Below, piece after piece: positions 27,091 through 39,900 of a stretch of DNA of 64,000 nucleotides. The DNA is from Lottia gigantea (taxonomy: Eukaryota; Mollusca; Gastropoda; Lottiidae). How positions within the stretch are numbered: the stretch's first letter is position 1; each line of letters starts with the position of its first letter. Location: positions 372,001 through 436,000 of the forward strand of contig NW_008709945.1 of assembly GCF_000327385.1 (NCBI RefSeq). Reading direction: 5' to 3'. Position numbers and translations under genes: made by a program. A model generated the notes under the pieces. That model saw only the letters and a list, made by a program, of their open reading frames with translations, made no database searches and was not told the DNA's origin.

Positions 27091-27425
27091 TTTTTGTATG
27101 TTTATCATAGCAGAATGGGGCAATATCTTCTGCATTATTGGATAGCAAAATGGAAAGCCATTTTCTCTAAATTTTAGTTCACTTTAAGTTTTTAATGATT
27201 CATCATAGTAATATGGGGAAACAGTTTCTGCAAGATGGACTTTTACTAATGAACTTTTAATAATAAATTTTTGTATGTTTGTACTTTCGAAATAGCAAAA
27301 TGGGGTAACATTTTCTGTAAATTTTAGTTTGAATTGAATTTTTGAATGATTCATCATAGTAATATGGGGAAACATCTTCTGCAAGATAAACTTTTACTAA
27401 AGGACTTTTACTAATAAATATTTGT
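27091..27425. repeat. tandem duplication of a unit of about 177 bp
   Basis: Two diverged copies begin at 27,091 and 27,268. Both start with TTTTTGTATGTTT and share TAGCAAAATGG, CTAAATTTTAGTT or GTAAATTTTAGTT, CATCATAGTAATATGGGGAA and a final ACTTTTACTAA stretch. Weaker similarity may extend to the left. The short minus-strand open frames here are by-products of the repeat. Confidence 0.75.
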
Positions 27426-30400
27426 TTGGTTTATCAACATAGAAGAAGGAAATATAATATGACAAAATCAAATTTTTGATATTTTGTGATATATATAGAT
27501 AAAAGAAGTCATTAGAAATCAATTAGAGAAATCTCTTATTAGTCAACTTAAATAATATGTAATTTGTCAATGGTCCAGCTATCTGTATCCTGACAGATCT
27601 AGTGAGTGTGGTCTTCAACTGATAGTCAGTTATACAATCCAGATAATCCTGTTAATTAAATAAACAACAGAAACATCCTGCTTTCTAAAATGAGATGTGA
27701 AATCAGCAACTTTATCTATTCAAAAAGTCTTTATTCAAATTAACAATGATTTAGAAAGTACTATACACATGGTTTGAATTTGCAATCTACGAACCTTTCA
27801 ACTTCATTTTAATTCAAAAGATTTGAAAATTTGTGTGCTGAGAGATTGCTGGTTGTATTAAAAAAAGAAAATCTATTTTAATATTGAATACATCAAACCC
27901 AGAAACACAAGAATATGAAGGTGTAGCTGTAATCCCTTTTCTGTGAACCAAAATTATTAACATTTTGAAATCATTAAAAATATATCTTTAAAAACAAACT
28001 TTATTCCAGAACTATTTTCAACATTATTTACTATCACCAAATAACTGAAACTTTAATTTCATGAGCTTTTTTTCTTTGAATATTAATCCTATTATCTTCA
28101 TTTTTTATGAAACTAATTTTATTGAAGATAAGCCTGACTTTCTTCTCTCCTTTACATCAAATTTCATCATAAATATAATCACTGGATGTTATACTCATTG
28201 GTTTTAATCTGATTAGGATGTACTGTAATCTTTAATCTTGTTGATTAATCTTTGATAAAAATACTAATTAATGTCACTCCATGTCAACTGGGAACAAAAA
28301 CTCTAGTTTAAAGCATGTAATTTGATATTTGAATGTTTTTAAGATTTCTGTCAAATTGGCTGTAATATCTTGTATTTAAAGATAATCTTAATGGAAATTT
28401 GTTTGTTCTTTTTGACAAATAAGAGATATTATCTTAGAAAGGTAATTATAAACCTATTTTTTCTGGGAACTTTTTGATGTCTTTATTTTAAATCTCATGA
28501 TTTCTTTTGTGTAAATTTAGAAATATTTCTGTAAAAAAAATATCCTGTTTTTATATGGGAATTATGAAAAAATCATTTATGTGCACATAAAACATTTGAA
28601 TATTAGCTTATTTGATTATGAGTTTGAATATTTTAATGTTTGTTACATCATTTTGTGTAAATTGAGATATATTTCTGTAAAGATAACATGTACCATAAAT
28701 ATATATCAGTATATTAGTATTATATATTAGTTTGGAAATATTAAAACAGAGCTTGAATGTTGTTACTCAGAATTTCATACTATGTGATCTTCAGACATCT
28801 GATCTATTTTCAGCGTGTGTCCCATTCAATTATGAGCTTATTTAGGAAAAAATGAAATGTGTGTTATATCAGTTGTAACCAATGAGATCATTATCATCTT
28901 CATACTTATATCTGTTTAGATCACAGCTATCTATTTGCTTAGAGTGAATGATGAAGGTGAAGGTTCATTTCAAAATGCGCATCCCAGATAGTCCTCTTTT
29001 GAATTGTTGTCAAATTGTTTTTAAGACTTTGTTTACAGTTAAATGAAGATTCAATTACCCTTATTTATTGTATTTGAAGGGTGTTGTCGCGTTGGTATTT
29101 AGATATATGTTGTCAACCAGGATATGTAATAACTTCTCATTAGAATGTTTTTCTCTGAAAAATACATTACTGATTACTAGGAACCTTTCAAATATCCTGT
29201 TAGCAAGTTTAAACCTTTTGTTAGTTATAAGTACATCATATTTTGATGTTTTCATAACAATTCTGCAGCACCATTGGGTTCTATGCTTAAACAGGATGAA
29301 CAATCTGATTGCCTTAGTATTCTACAGTCAAACAACCATATTTTGTTCCTTGATGGTTGGAAAATGAAAAAGAAAAAAGTTTGGTTTTTTGGTGTTCTGT
29401 CACATTTACATTTCATTTCATTTATGCAAGGTACAATTCAGACATTTACCTATTTAGATATTAAAAATATCAATGTATTATTTTTAAGGCTTAGCATCTA
29501 TATTCAATATTCCGATTTTTTTGACATAATCCGCACAATAATGAATTTCATGGAGATCATTTTTTAATAAACATTTTTTTCAAAATAAATAAAAAATATG
29601 AGTGAATTGTTGAAACCCAAAAAGAGACAATATAAGATGGTTGTAGGAGTATTATTGTCTGTAATATTCGTGGTATCTTTGTATTCCCACGAACTATCTC
29701 AAGACAAGGGTGAACTTCTGATATTTTTTTATTGATTCCTTCTTCAAGTTCAAACAATGTTTGCCTTAATTTCTCATCGTTTACTGCTAACGAATTGATG
29801 TTGTTGATATTGATTGAGTTGGTTGTGTACAGTCGAGTGGCGTGGGGTGCCATGTTGTGCTGGAGTAGTACTGGGAGCGTGGTATATGAAAAACAACCAA
29901 TGATACAGAATTGAATATCATATTAATTTAGTTCTTTTGTCATAATTCGACTTAATACACTGTCACGTTTTCCCAGAATGGTATTTAGTGTATATATTTA
30001 TATCAGTTGTTTATGAAATTCATGATCTATGCTGGTCATTTGACTCTCAGGTTTTGCTTGTTATATGCTCATACCCAGCTAGATTCATTTCGCTTACAAA
30101 TTTATTCCTTATTAGTAATGCCAATTGAGTTTTTTATTCTTTTTTCTTTCTTAATCATTTATGACTGTCTGGCTTTTATTCATCCCTAACTATTTTCAGA
30201 AGATGTGCAAATGTTTTTATTAACAAAGATTTCTTCTGTGTTTGTAGTTTTAATAGTTTAAATCTAAGACCAAACCATGATTCCATAATTGCTTCTCCGA
30301 AATTTGGTTGGTAATGAGTTTTGCCATACTGTCAAATTGAATTATATTTCTGAATTATTGTTGAAGAATCATTTTTCTTTAGAAGCCATTGTGACAAATT

Positions 30401-32537
30401 CTTGAATGATGACGATTTAATCAGCCAATAAGAATCAGTTAAAGACAAAAAAGGAGAAAATAAGCCAATGAAATATTAGCTATATTGACATCTCGAGACT
30501 ATTGTTTTTACCATAATTCATTCTGCGGAACTGTGATACAAAGTGACATCATGAGAAATCTAAGAAACACAAAGAATGGCAAAACATTAGAAATTTGCGT
30601 TTAATTTTTCTAAGTGTTGATTATGAATCATAGAATAAATAGGGAAGGGGATGAAAGAAAGGTGACCAAGTGATGTCTCATTAGTAAATAGTCTTCCATT
30701 GATTTCTACCAATGCTGGCAATGGCTACTTCTACTTCTCATCAATGACTGTCAGGAATTTCTGATTAATATAAAATTGACAAATCTTTTTACACCCTTCC
30801 TTTAATGTATGATTGATGGTATCTTATTCTATAAATTTGATAGTTAGTTTCTTTAATTTTATTTTCTTAGAAAATCATGTCTGTGTTTAAAAACTGTTCA
30901 GACTGTTCAATACTTTTCCAGTTTTTGCCCAAGCATTTACCCAAAATTAAAAATCAATTTTCTGTAAAGTTGTTGTGTTTGTGACATCACTTTATTTGAA
31001 AATACATATAAATCAGGAGTAGTGATGTCATGATTGGCATTTCCTTTGATATTCATACAAGATAATAGATGTGTATAACTATGGTATATGTTTGACGCGA
31101 GGTGATTGTATTATATAAAAGAATGAAGACAAGAAAAAGATACTTGTGTATGAAAGTCATCAATAACAATAAAGTTGGTAATAACATAGGATATTTGATA
31201 GTGATGTAATAACCAAATAATATCGTTGCAGTTCATTGTTTATATCTTTGATGATTGTTGATTGGTCAATTTAATCTAATAAACAATATCTGGATAATCA
31301 GGTTATGACGTTCGGCAACGAAATAAAATACACAATTACAATAATTATATTAAATAGAAAAATTACATGAAAAATAATACACGAGTCGTCCATTAAAGAC
31401 TAATTTTACAAACTTTCATTTCACGCTACAATCCTTTCCTGCAAACAGAATTACTATTAGACTCAATAATTTGCATGAAAAACATAACTTGAGCTTATTT
31501 ATTTTAATTATTGTTAATGTCACTCATATACATTGATGTCATTTCCTGTTGATGACATCACTATTCTTACACAGAAAGTTATATCCTGCCTGGCCAACCG
31601 TGGCGTAGCGCAGGGGACAATGGCTGATCAATATTAATTATACAATTTATGAGAAATTTGTGACCAGTCTGGGTTTGTTACGTTTAAGCCCCAACTGGGA
31701 TAATGGTCTCGAAGATTAATGATGTTTAAAATATGGTGGTTCTTTGTTTGCTTTTTGTACAATGTCCAAAATATAATTCACATTTTTCCTTTTGTGTCTC
31801 AGTATGATATTTGGTGGTCATAGTTAATTATATTGTCTAATCTTAAGGCTTTATATCCATTTTGAGTTCTAAATGTTTCACTTATGACCTTACAACATAA
31901 TTTAAAGTATCCAGATAATGTTTTTGAGCCGTGTAGATTTTCTGATTGGCTTAAAAAGGGAAGAACCAGTCTCATTTAGTAATGCAGGCAGGGTGCAGAT
32001 GATACTCTGTTGCATGATCATGCTCTGCCTCACTATCATCACTAATTGAAGAATAATTCTTGTGGATTAAGTCTTCTGTGAAGTTCATATGATAAAAGTC
32101 AATATAAAAGTTTATTAAAACTGCAAAGTAAATATCAAAGGTACCTGACTTTTGAGTTAATGAAAAGTTCAATAATGTGTTCAACTTTCATTTATGAACT
32201 TTTATTGTAAGATAATAAGTTGAAGTGATTTCCTCCATGTTTAAAATAAGGGTTGTTTTCCTGGAGTTGGTTGATATTTACCAGGAAACTTGTCTATGTA
32301 ATACTGTTATTATCTCACAGTTTAACTTCTGACATGTGACATGGGGACATTGTTCACCATACGTCTAAGTGATTCTCCCAAACGACAATTGCTATCAAGG
32401 GTTTAATGATATGATAGGGGTAGAAAATTTGCCATTTATATTATAATTGAGGCTGCATGCTGTATGTATTGTTTTACATGTTAAACTGCTCTAGACATAA
32501 TTATATTTGATTGATGTTGCTATTGGTACCTGTGGTT
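27426..32537. other. AT-rich non-coding DNA
   Basis: I see no supportable gene. Around 29,060-29,370 open frames of 80-99 codons overlap on both strands, which is typical of chance in AT-rich sequence. They encode hydrophobic peptides without known motifs. Confidence 0.5.
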
Positions 32538-32580
32538 GTCATGTGACATGACTTGTGTCACATGACTGCAGTCACATGAT
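32538..32580. promoter_or_regulatory. cluster of three CACATG E-boxes
   Basis: Three closely spaced palindrome-like E-boxes lie within 43 bp: GTCATGTGAC at 32,538, GTCACATGAC at 32,557 and GTCACATGAT at 32,571. The extended form TCATGTGA/TCACATGA is the type bound by MITF/TFE and USF family bHLH-ZIP factors. Function is inferred from site type and clustering only. Confidence 0.4.
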
Positions 32581-35500
32581 AGTTCCTCAGTGTAAATTGT
32601 CTGTGTATATGAATTAACATTTGAATATACTATTTGCTCTTTATGTGTATGTGTAAAAGAAAGAGCCCCTACCAATATTAGCTTGGCTATAATTGTAGGA
32701 TATAATACGAAGCACCACTGATCTATTCATCAGCCTATTGACTTATCCATTATCATAAATTGTGCAACACAAGTGCCACTTGATCGTAATCATGTATCAG
32801 AAATCAATTTGACTTGCTGATTTCTTGTCAAAAACTTGCAGAAAGGTCAGAGCTATAATATTTGATATGGGTTATGAATAATTAAGGAGTAATTTTGTTG
32901 TGAGAAAAACTTGATACCTTTCAATATTTTGTCAAACCTGAAGAGTTGTCATCTTCACATGATGTTTGAAAATTTATTCAAAATTGTACAATGGCTAATG
33001 CACTTCATAGTTTAAAATGGTGGAAATTGTGCAAATTTATTTACTACTTTCGACATTTTACACTTTTTCAGATCAATTGATAATTCAAATAAGTTGAATC
33101 AAATGATAGATTTAGAGACTATGGGTTTGAATCCCAATGAAGACGAGAGAATCTCATGATACCATGGTTGGTGCTTTAAAAGTCTGATAAGTTAACAATA
33201 AATGAAAAAGTTTCTAACTGTTATTAGCAATATTGTCAAACATTTGAACAAGAGAATTCTTTGTAATCTTGGTTGACTTCATGCATTGTTGTTATAGTTC
33301 GTTTTAATATTACCCACTAAAATCATCTCATACCAATTTAAATCCAATCCTAAATTTGTTTGTATCCTGTAGTTTTATGTTCTATGATATAAAATGATGT
33401 GAAGATTTTAATAGTTTTAACTGGGTATCCTACAGATTGACCAATCAGACACCTGCACCTTCCATTACTCATAGAAATAGTGAAAGCAAATATTAACATG
33501 GTGAGGCAAAAATCCTGTTGTCTTTAGCGTTGGTCATGTCTGTCATCGCACCGCTTTTGGAAGACTTCAACAGTAACCACCTAAATAAACGAGATATTAA
33601 GCAGATATCATGTTTATATTTCTGAATTTTTAAACAAATTTATTTTTTGTCAAATTCTGCATGAGGCATTTGCCTTGATGTAGTTACAGCCCTGGTGGAG
33701 AGGAGGAACCATGCTGATTTTAGATTCTCTATGGTTTTACAAAAGAACGCTTGACTAGAAAGCCTGGAAATTTTGTGAGAAAATTAAGGTGACAAAAAGA
33801 TGAATTGGTTTTTGGTTATTTGATTTAAACTTTATCATGTTATGAATGACATAATTGTGTTAGATAACATAAACATCAATAGATGGTTCATTTTACATAG
33901 CCCCTTTTCATACATACATAGTTATTCCTTGGTTAACAGAAATGTTTTTTATTAATTTTATTAAAAGGGGTTTAAGAAGAATGAGTAGTTTCTAACAAAG
34001 TTTTCATGAAAACTCAGGGTTAAAGTCTATAAAGAACTGCTTGAAATAGAAAAAAAATGAATAGGTGTAGTTGATTATGATGGCAAAATTGAGTGTGTTG
34101 TCTGTATTCTTTATCTCAATTGAAAGCAAAAAAGCAGCACCTAAAGTTATTGTTCTAAAGCTGTTTCCAAGAGCTGAAATACATGGTACATGGGTGTAAC
34201 TATACATAATATATATAATTCAGTGAACTGTTAATGATAATTTGGGGAGCAATTTAAATTGGAAATAATAGTGTAAAATATGTTGCCACATTACAAAAAC
34301 TTCACAAGTATTTTTAATTTTATGTCATTATTAACACAGAGCAGGTATTATATATTTTTTTAAAAAATAAATGAAATGGGTATCCTATATTCATAATATG
34401 TTACATTAATTGATATTTGAGAAGATGCATACCAGTATATGATTAGAATGTTTTGTTAACAAAAGTGATGGATTAGATTGTTATTTAGATGATATCATAA
34501 ACTTTGTAACAGCCTTGATTCAAATATCAAATTGATTACTGGACGAACATAATGTAGATATGAAATAGGTATTTTATGGAAATTAGTTATTTTGATGGAA
34601 ATTAGTTATTTTGCTGCCTTACCCCATGGAATTCTATGGGCTTGATAGAAATTTTACTGATTGCATGGCTATAATTTATTTGATTTTTCCATGATGTTGA
34701 CACTTTGAAAAATGTAAATATCAGACAGTAATTATTGCTGATTTTAATCTTGAATACAAAGGAGAAAATTAAAATGTTTCAAACAAAAGTGAAGATAACC
34801 ATATTTCATTAGGAAAGATTTTCTAATGATAATAATCAATTTATTATGGTAAGAAAATTGACTAATAGTCTTTCTTGCATTCCACCCAACTTAGGTACAT
34901 ACAAGCAAAATTAATGAACAACAATACTAATAATATATGTTATTTGACAACAAAATCAGAACTCTCCGGAAAAGTAAAAAGTAACAGAATCATCAAGAGC
35001 TGCAACTAGATCATTACTAAAATAAATTATCTTTAAGTTGATACCTTTCCTTTTCACTAAATCAATCCCAATAATTACAATATGGTCAGTTTAAAATCTG
35101 TAAATTACCACCAACTGTCCAGACAGTCCAGCTGCAAGGACAGTGGTCATTTTGGCCATTTAATAATGGTCAAGCAAAGTGTGGATAATTGCAAGGATGT
35201 TGAAGGCATGCAGCCAGTCTTTTTGCTTTCCATACAAGTTCTTTTTCTTTTTTGTATCAATGTCTATTAATTTTGCTTTCAAATGCATTCAAATTAAACC
35301 CATCCTGGTACCTCGGGAAGCCATTATAATTGATCTGAAACCACCCTTTTGTGACTATATTGCAACAAGAACATGAATTTGGTAGACCTATTTATGATAT
35401 TAATTTAGTGGTGCATTTCAAAAATTTAAAAAGTGGAGAGCTGTCAGTGTGCTGTGACTAGTGTTTAGTAATCTACTCTGCTGTATGACAACAAGAAATT

Positions 35501-35867
35501 TATTTAGGTAGACCTAAAAGTTATAAGATTTAAAGAGTGGTCAGTTTTGTAATCAGTGAACAGTGTTAAAGTTTGACCAGTGTAATCTGATACAGAGAGA
35601 CTAGGATTCTGTAAACAGGTCAAGTTGTTGATGGTTGATAGAAGGCAGGTCAGGTTACTTCACTCTTTATTTCACTTTCATTATTCTTCAGTTTCAAATT
35701 TAAATCTTAACTCTGTCTTTAATTTTCATACTCTGGATCTGGAAGAGTTGTCAGGGGTCAAGACTGGGTTGTATTCATTGAAATGTTTCCCTTTTCCTAA
35801 GAACTGAATCATTGACATCACAAAAAAGTTATTGGGCATTCAATTAAAAAATTATCCTGTAGATACC

Positions 35868-35955
35868 AGCTTAAAATATAATATAATTTACACTTAATAA
35901 AGCTTAAAATATAACATAATTTACACTTAATAAAGCTTAAAATAGAATATAATTT
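35868..35955. repeat. 33-bp tandem repeat, about 2.6 copies
   Basis: The unit begins AGCTTAAAATATAA and ends TTTACACTTAATAA. Full copies start at 35,868 and 35,901, with a partial third at 35,934. Confidence 0.9.
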
Positions 35956-36598
35956 GATACTTTTACATGATTTTGGGTTGTCATTGTCTGGGCTGTACCA
36001 GAATCCTTAGAAAGGTGTTTATTTTGAAACAGCCAGAGAAGAAGGTGATTAGCCAAGGTGTTAAGGTATAATAGGGACCATTATTGAGGGGTCAGATTAG
36101 GGTGGTGATATTTAGTATGTAGTTATCAGGGTTTTGATTTATCTTTATTTCTTAACAAAAACACATTATCACCTTTTAATGCCCCATTCTTGTATCTAAC
36201 TAGATCAATAGATCATCCTTCATTTAATTAATCAGCCATTGGATCTGCAGAGTGTCAAATGTGACTTAAAATTGAAAGTCTATTTTATACCAGTATCTAA
36301 GTATTTGTTCTTAGTGTTGAAATTTTAAGGAAAATTGATTTAATTTTCATTAATTTTTTTTAATTAAAATCCTGTTTTTTAAAGCTTTGATGTTACAGAA
36401 GAACATGCCCAGAACACAAAATAAGAGAGCACACTGAAATGTTGAAAATCACAGCTCATATCACTAGCTTAGAATATTATCAATCAACCCTTCTGTTCAT
36501 TTCAAACTCATCATGTCCAAATCAACATAACAATAGCAACATTAAAACACTGTCATTGCAGAGGGATAATACAATCTACCAATCATACACAAGATAGC

Positions 36599-36644
36599 CA
36601 TTTACTGCGATACTACACACTCATTTACTGCAATACAACACACA
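36599..36644. repeat. 23-bp direct duplication
   Basis: CATTTACTGCGATACTACAC and CATTTACTGCAATACAACAC lie side by side and differ at only two positions, so this is a small tandem duplication. Confidence 0.75.
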
Positions 36645-36860
36645 TAACAGCCTCAGATTAGTCACACTTCCATACGACATGCATCATTGATTCTTTACAC
36701 TTTAAATAATTCTTGGCCCTGGTTGGCTGAATTTTGCATCTCTGGTTTGTGATTGGCCTAACCTGTATTTTCCTTGGTTCTTATTGGTTGATGGCAGTAG
36801 GTGGAGATGTCAATCAGAGGTTAGTAGGAGGAGTCAGGTAGATTGCCAGGAATACTAACT

Positions 36861-36923
36861 AGGTGGAAGAGTTGAGGTAGAACCAGTTCACACCTTTAGT
36901 CACCTGTACAAGGTGTTTATAAG
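36861..36923 (+). promoter_or_regulatory. candidate promoter with CACCT E2-boxes and a TATA box
   Basis: Within about 55 bp there are four CACCT half-sites: AGGTG at 36,861, CACCT at 36,891, CACCTG at 36,901 and AGGTG at 36,911. They are followed at once by a TATA-like TTTATAAG at 36,916-36,923. The surrounding 200 bp are less AT-rich than the neighbourhood. ZEB-family proteins are known to bind paired CACCT/CACCTG sites through their two finger clusters, so autoregulation is possible. The start codon of the candidate first exon lies about 45 bp downstream. Promoter activity is inferred, not shown. Confidence 0.35.
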
Positions 36924-36965
36924 AAAACCTCAGGAATACACTGGAATATGATCATATAGTTCAAA

Positions 36966-36996
36966 ATGTTTGAGGAACTTAAACTTCATAGATTTG
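36966..36996 (+). CDS. candidate alternative first coding exon of ZEB
   Basis: An ATG at 36,966 opens ten codons (MFEELKLHRF) and then reaches a strong donor, TTTG|GTAAGT, leaving one G over. The first certain ZEB exon at 44,883 begins with TT and needs exactly one preceding base, giving GTT (Val). As I recall it, human ZEB1 exon 2 also begins by completing G|TT to Val. The phase match, the strong donor and the TATA-like box upstream make this a reasonable alternative start. It would lack the vertebrate-type KRRKQANP segment that recruits NuRD, which should come from another first exon that I did not find. Chance is still a serious alternative. Confidence 0.35.
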
Positions 36997-39900
36997 GTAA
37001 GTTGAATTAGTTTCTTGGCATTGTTTTGGTTCTGATATAGTTTCTTTTACCTGATAGGGTTAAGGTACTTCTGATTTGGAGCCAAAATATTTTCTGATTT
37101 AAATTTCCATATGTAGGAAATTGTGAATTCTTAAATATGCTTTTTTTCTTTGAACTAATGGTTCTTGGAAAGTGTTTGGAGAATATCTTGATTTTGGAAC
37201 AAAGAAATGATACCTGAAAAAATAACTTTTGACTGGAAGACTGTCCTGTCTGGTAATTGTTTAAAAGGGACTGGCTGGAATATAAGCTTAACTGGTCCAC
37301 GAAATATTTATCAATATTTTCAAACAATTCATTCCAAAAAAGCCATCTTTCAGATTTTCCTCAACTCAACAAAAGTCTTATTAAATATTGTAATTGACCC
37401 TAGAAGTTATTTGTTTATTTTGCTTATCAAGTTTCCTGCTAGTGATGCAGATAGTTGGTATGTTAAGATTTATTCCTGGTTTTAGTCAGTCTTTATCTTT
37501 TATGATTCATTCTTGATCTCAATTTGTCATTTGTTAATCTTTTCTAAAGTTATCAGGTATTTATCATGAAAAGAATATTCTGAATATATGCAACTTAGTT
37601 TAGAAACTTGCCAAAAGTTCCTAGTATCGGCACCTTTTGTTTGATCAATTTTTTAAAATATTATTGTCTAATATGAATAATTTTGATGAAGATCTTTTAA
37701 AGTATGTAGATATGCTACAAAAAGAATGAAACATTTGTCTTGTTTCAAAGGTGCTGAATACAGCAGGTAGAGTTAATTCTTCCAGCCAAACAGTAGCATC
37801 AGTTGGTAGCCATGATGAATTCGGTAATGACATCACATGGGAGCGTTACACCATAGATTAGCATGACCTCAATTTTAATGATGCCATCTTGGTTCCATTG
37901 TATGGACTATTTTCAAGATGTTTCAAGACATTTCAGCATATTGCTTCTGGTTGAATACAAAGGGCTCATCTTGTAGCAATTGGTTACTCCATTTTCTGCC
38001 TTTACCATATATTTATTGAAAATTAAACTTATATTTATCCAAAAATGACATCAAAATTTTTAAAATGTTCCAAAACTGTCAAATTATTTTTATTAGATCC
38101 CAGCACAGCTTGTTGCTTGTATATAAGATACTAATGTTTCCTTGATGTAAAAACCCCTGGTGTTAGGGGTCAGTTGAAACCCAGGTGTCAGTTATACCCT
38201 ATAGGTAGCCAGAGTTAAATTTCAGGTCAAGGTTCTGGCATCCCTGAAGCTAGAGAATGAGTTCTTTGTTTCTGAAGTATTCTGACAGTTCTGAGAATTT
38301 ATCTGAAATATTTCCTGTGTAAGGTGTAAGTCAGAGTCTTTGTTTCCGAAATATCTTTCTCATTTTCAATGTCACGAAAAAGTTATCAATGTCACGAAAA
38401 GTTAAAGACATTGCGTGTTTTTAGCTGATTCAGATGTAATCTTAGAAATGAATAAAACAGAAGCGCACCTTTGAACCACATTTTAATATTTTATTCATAA
38501 AGATAAGAAAAGACTAGTTTTTGTCCATTTTAGACAAAAAATATGTAATTTGACATTTTCAACTACAACTTCCTCTCATTCATACTCAGTTCTGACAGTC
38601 TCCAGGTGCCTGGGAATAAGTTTAAAATTGCTGAAATTAGAGCCACGTTTCTTTCTTTGTTTTCTTACTCAACTGTAGTTTATGCAATGTTGGAATTTAG
38701 GCGCAAGGTGGTGCATGCTATTCATTTAAACAAGGAATTGACGTGTTTTTGTGATGTTACTTTGACTTCTATTACGTTTAAAGTATTAAAAACTATTTCT
38801 CATGTATTTAATGTAAGTTTCAAAGCATAGAAAATCAAATTTTAGTATGATTAATGAATTGGTTAATATTACTGGTTCACTTTCCCGCCAATTTTGGTAT
38901 CTAACCCCCCACCCACCTGTATCTTTGTACAGCAATTTGTGAAAGACAGTAGTTATAACATGATAAATGAGTAAACATTATACTTTGACCTTCATTATGA
39001 CCTTCAGGCAAACAGTTCCTATCATGGTTCCAACCTCGCCTGACATCTCTTATCTCACTCTTTGACAATCACAAGACTTCTGTTCTGTTATTGGAACCTT
39101 CATCAAGTAACCTGAGGATGTTACTGATTCATAATTTTCTTCAACAGTGGCATTTTGGGTGGCGTCAATTTAAATTCCTGTTTTTTGCCTTCTGGCGTAA
39201 CCTGGCAGGTGTTTCGCTAGGTTGAGTCTGGGAAATGAATTTGAATATTTAAAATTATCAGTCCTGATATATACAAATTATATTCCCACTAAAATGACAA
39301 TTTTACCAGAAATAAAATAAATGCAAAGCTCATCATTTTTGGCAAGTTATCTTTTTAATCAATTAAAATTCATATCCATATCTGTCTTTCAACATCATCT
39401 CACCACCTCAAATTAATCACCAGATAGTTTTCAAATTAGAAAAATACTTTTCACAGACAGCATAGAAACCTTGACAACCTTGAGCGGCACGACTTTAACC
39501 TGACAAGCTGTGATTCTTGAAAAAACATGAAAAAACATTTATATTATAATTAAAGTCAAAATTTATGTGTGGGAAAATTTGTGTTTTCTGTGGTTGTTGT
39601 AAATTTCTCTACCAGATGTTTTTGTCATCGATGGAACCAGTCTGCGTCTGTAATACTATCTGAGCTAAGGGAAACAACTCTTGTACTGTAAATGAAAACA
39701 GGTGGTAAAGTATCATCTTTAAAATACCACACACCTGTGCACAGATATTTTCGAGAATCATTTTGACACTTATTTGGATTATGATTGAAAGAGACGTCCC
39801 TTGAATTTTCCCAAGGAATTATTTTGAGAAACCACATTGCACACTTCATTCAATCACCTGAACTAAGGCTATAAATTGTCCAAACAATAATCATGGGTTC

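Noticed and set aside
29061-29567. Overlapping open frames of 80-99 codons on both strands
   Set aside because: Hydrophobic, motif-free and overlapping in opposite directions; expected by chance in AT-rich DNA.
32299-32320. TAATACTG, matching the start of miR-8/miR-200
   Set aside because: No hairpin partner and the following bases differ from miR-8; chance.
33120-33140. GGGTTTGAATCCC, resembling a tRNA B-box
   Set aside because: No A-box, no cloverleaf and no acceptor-stem pairing around it.
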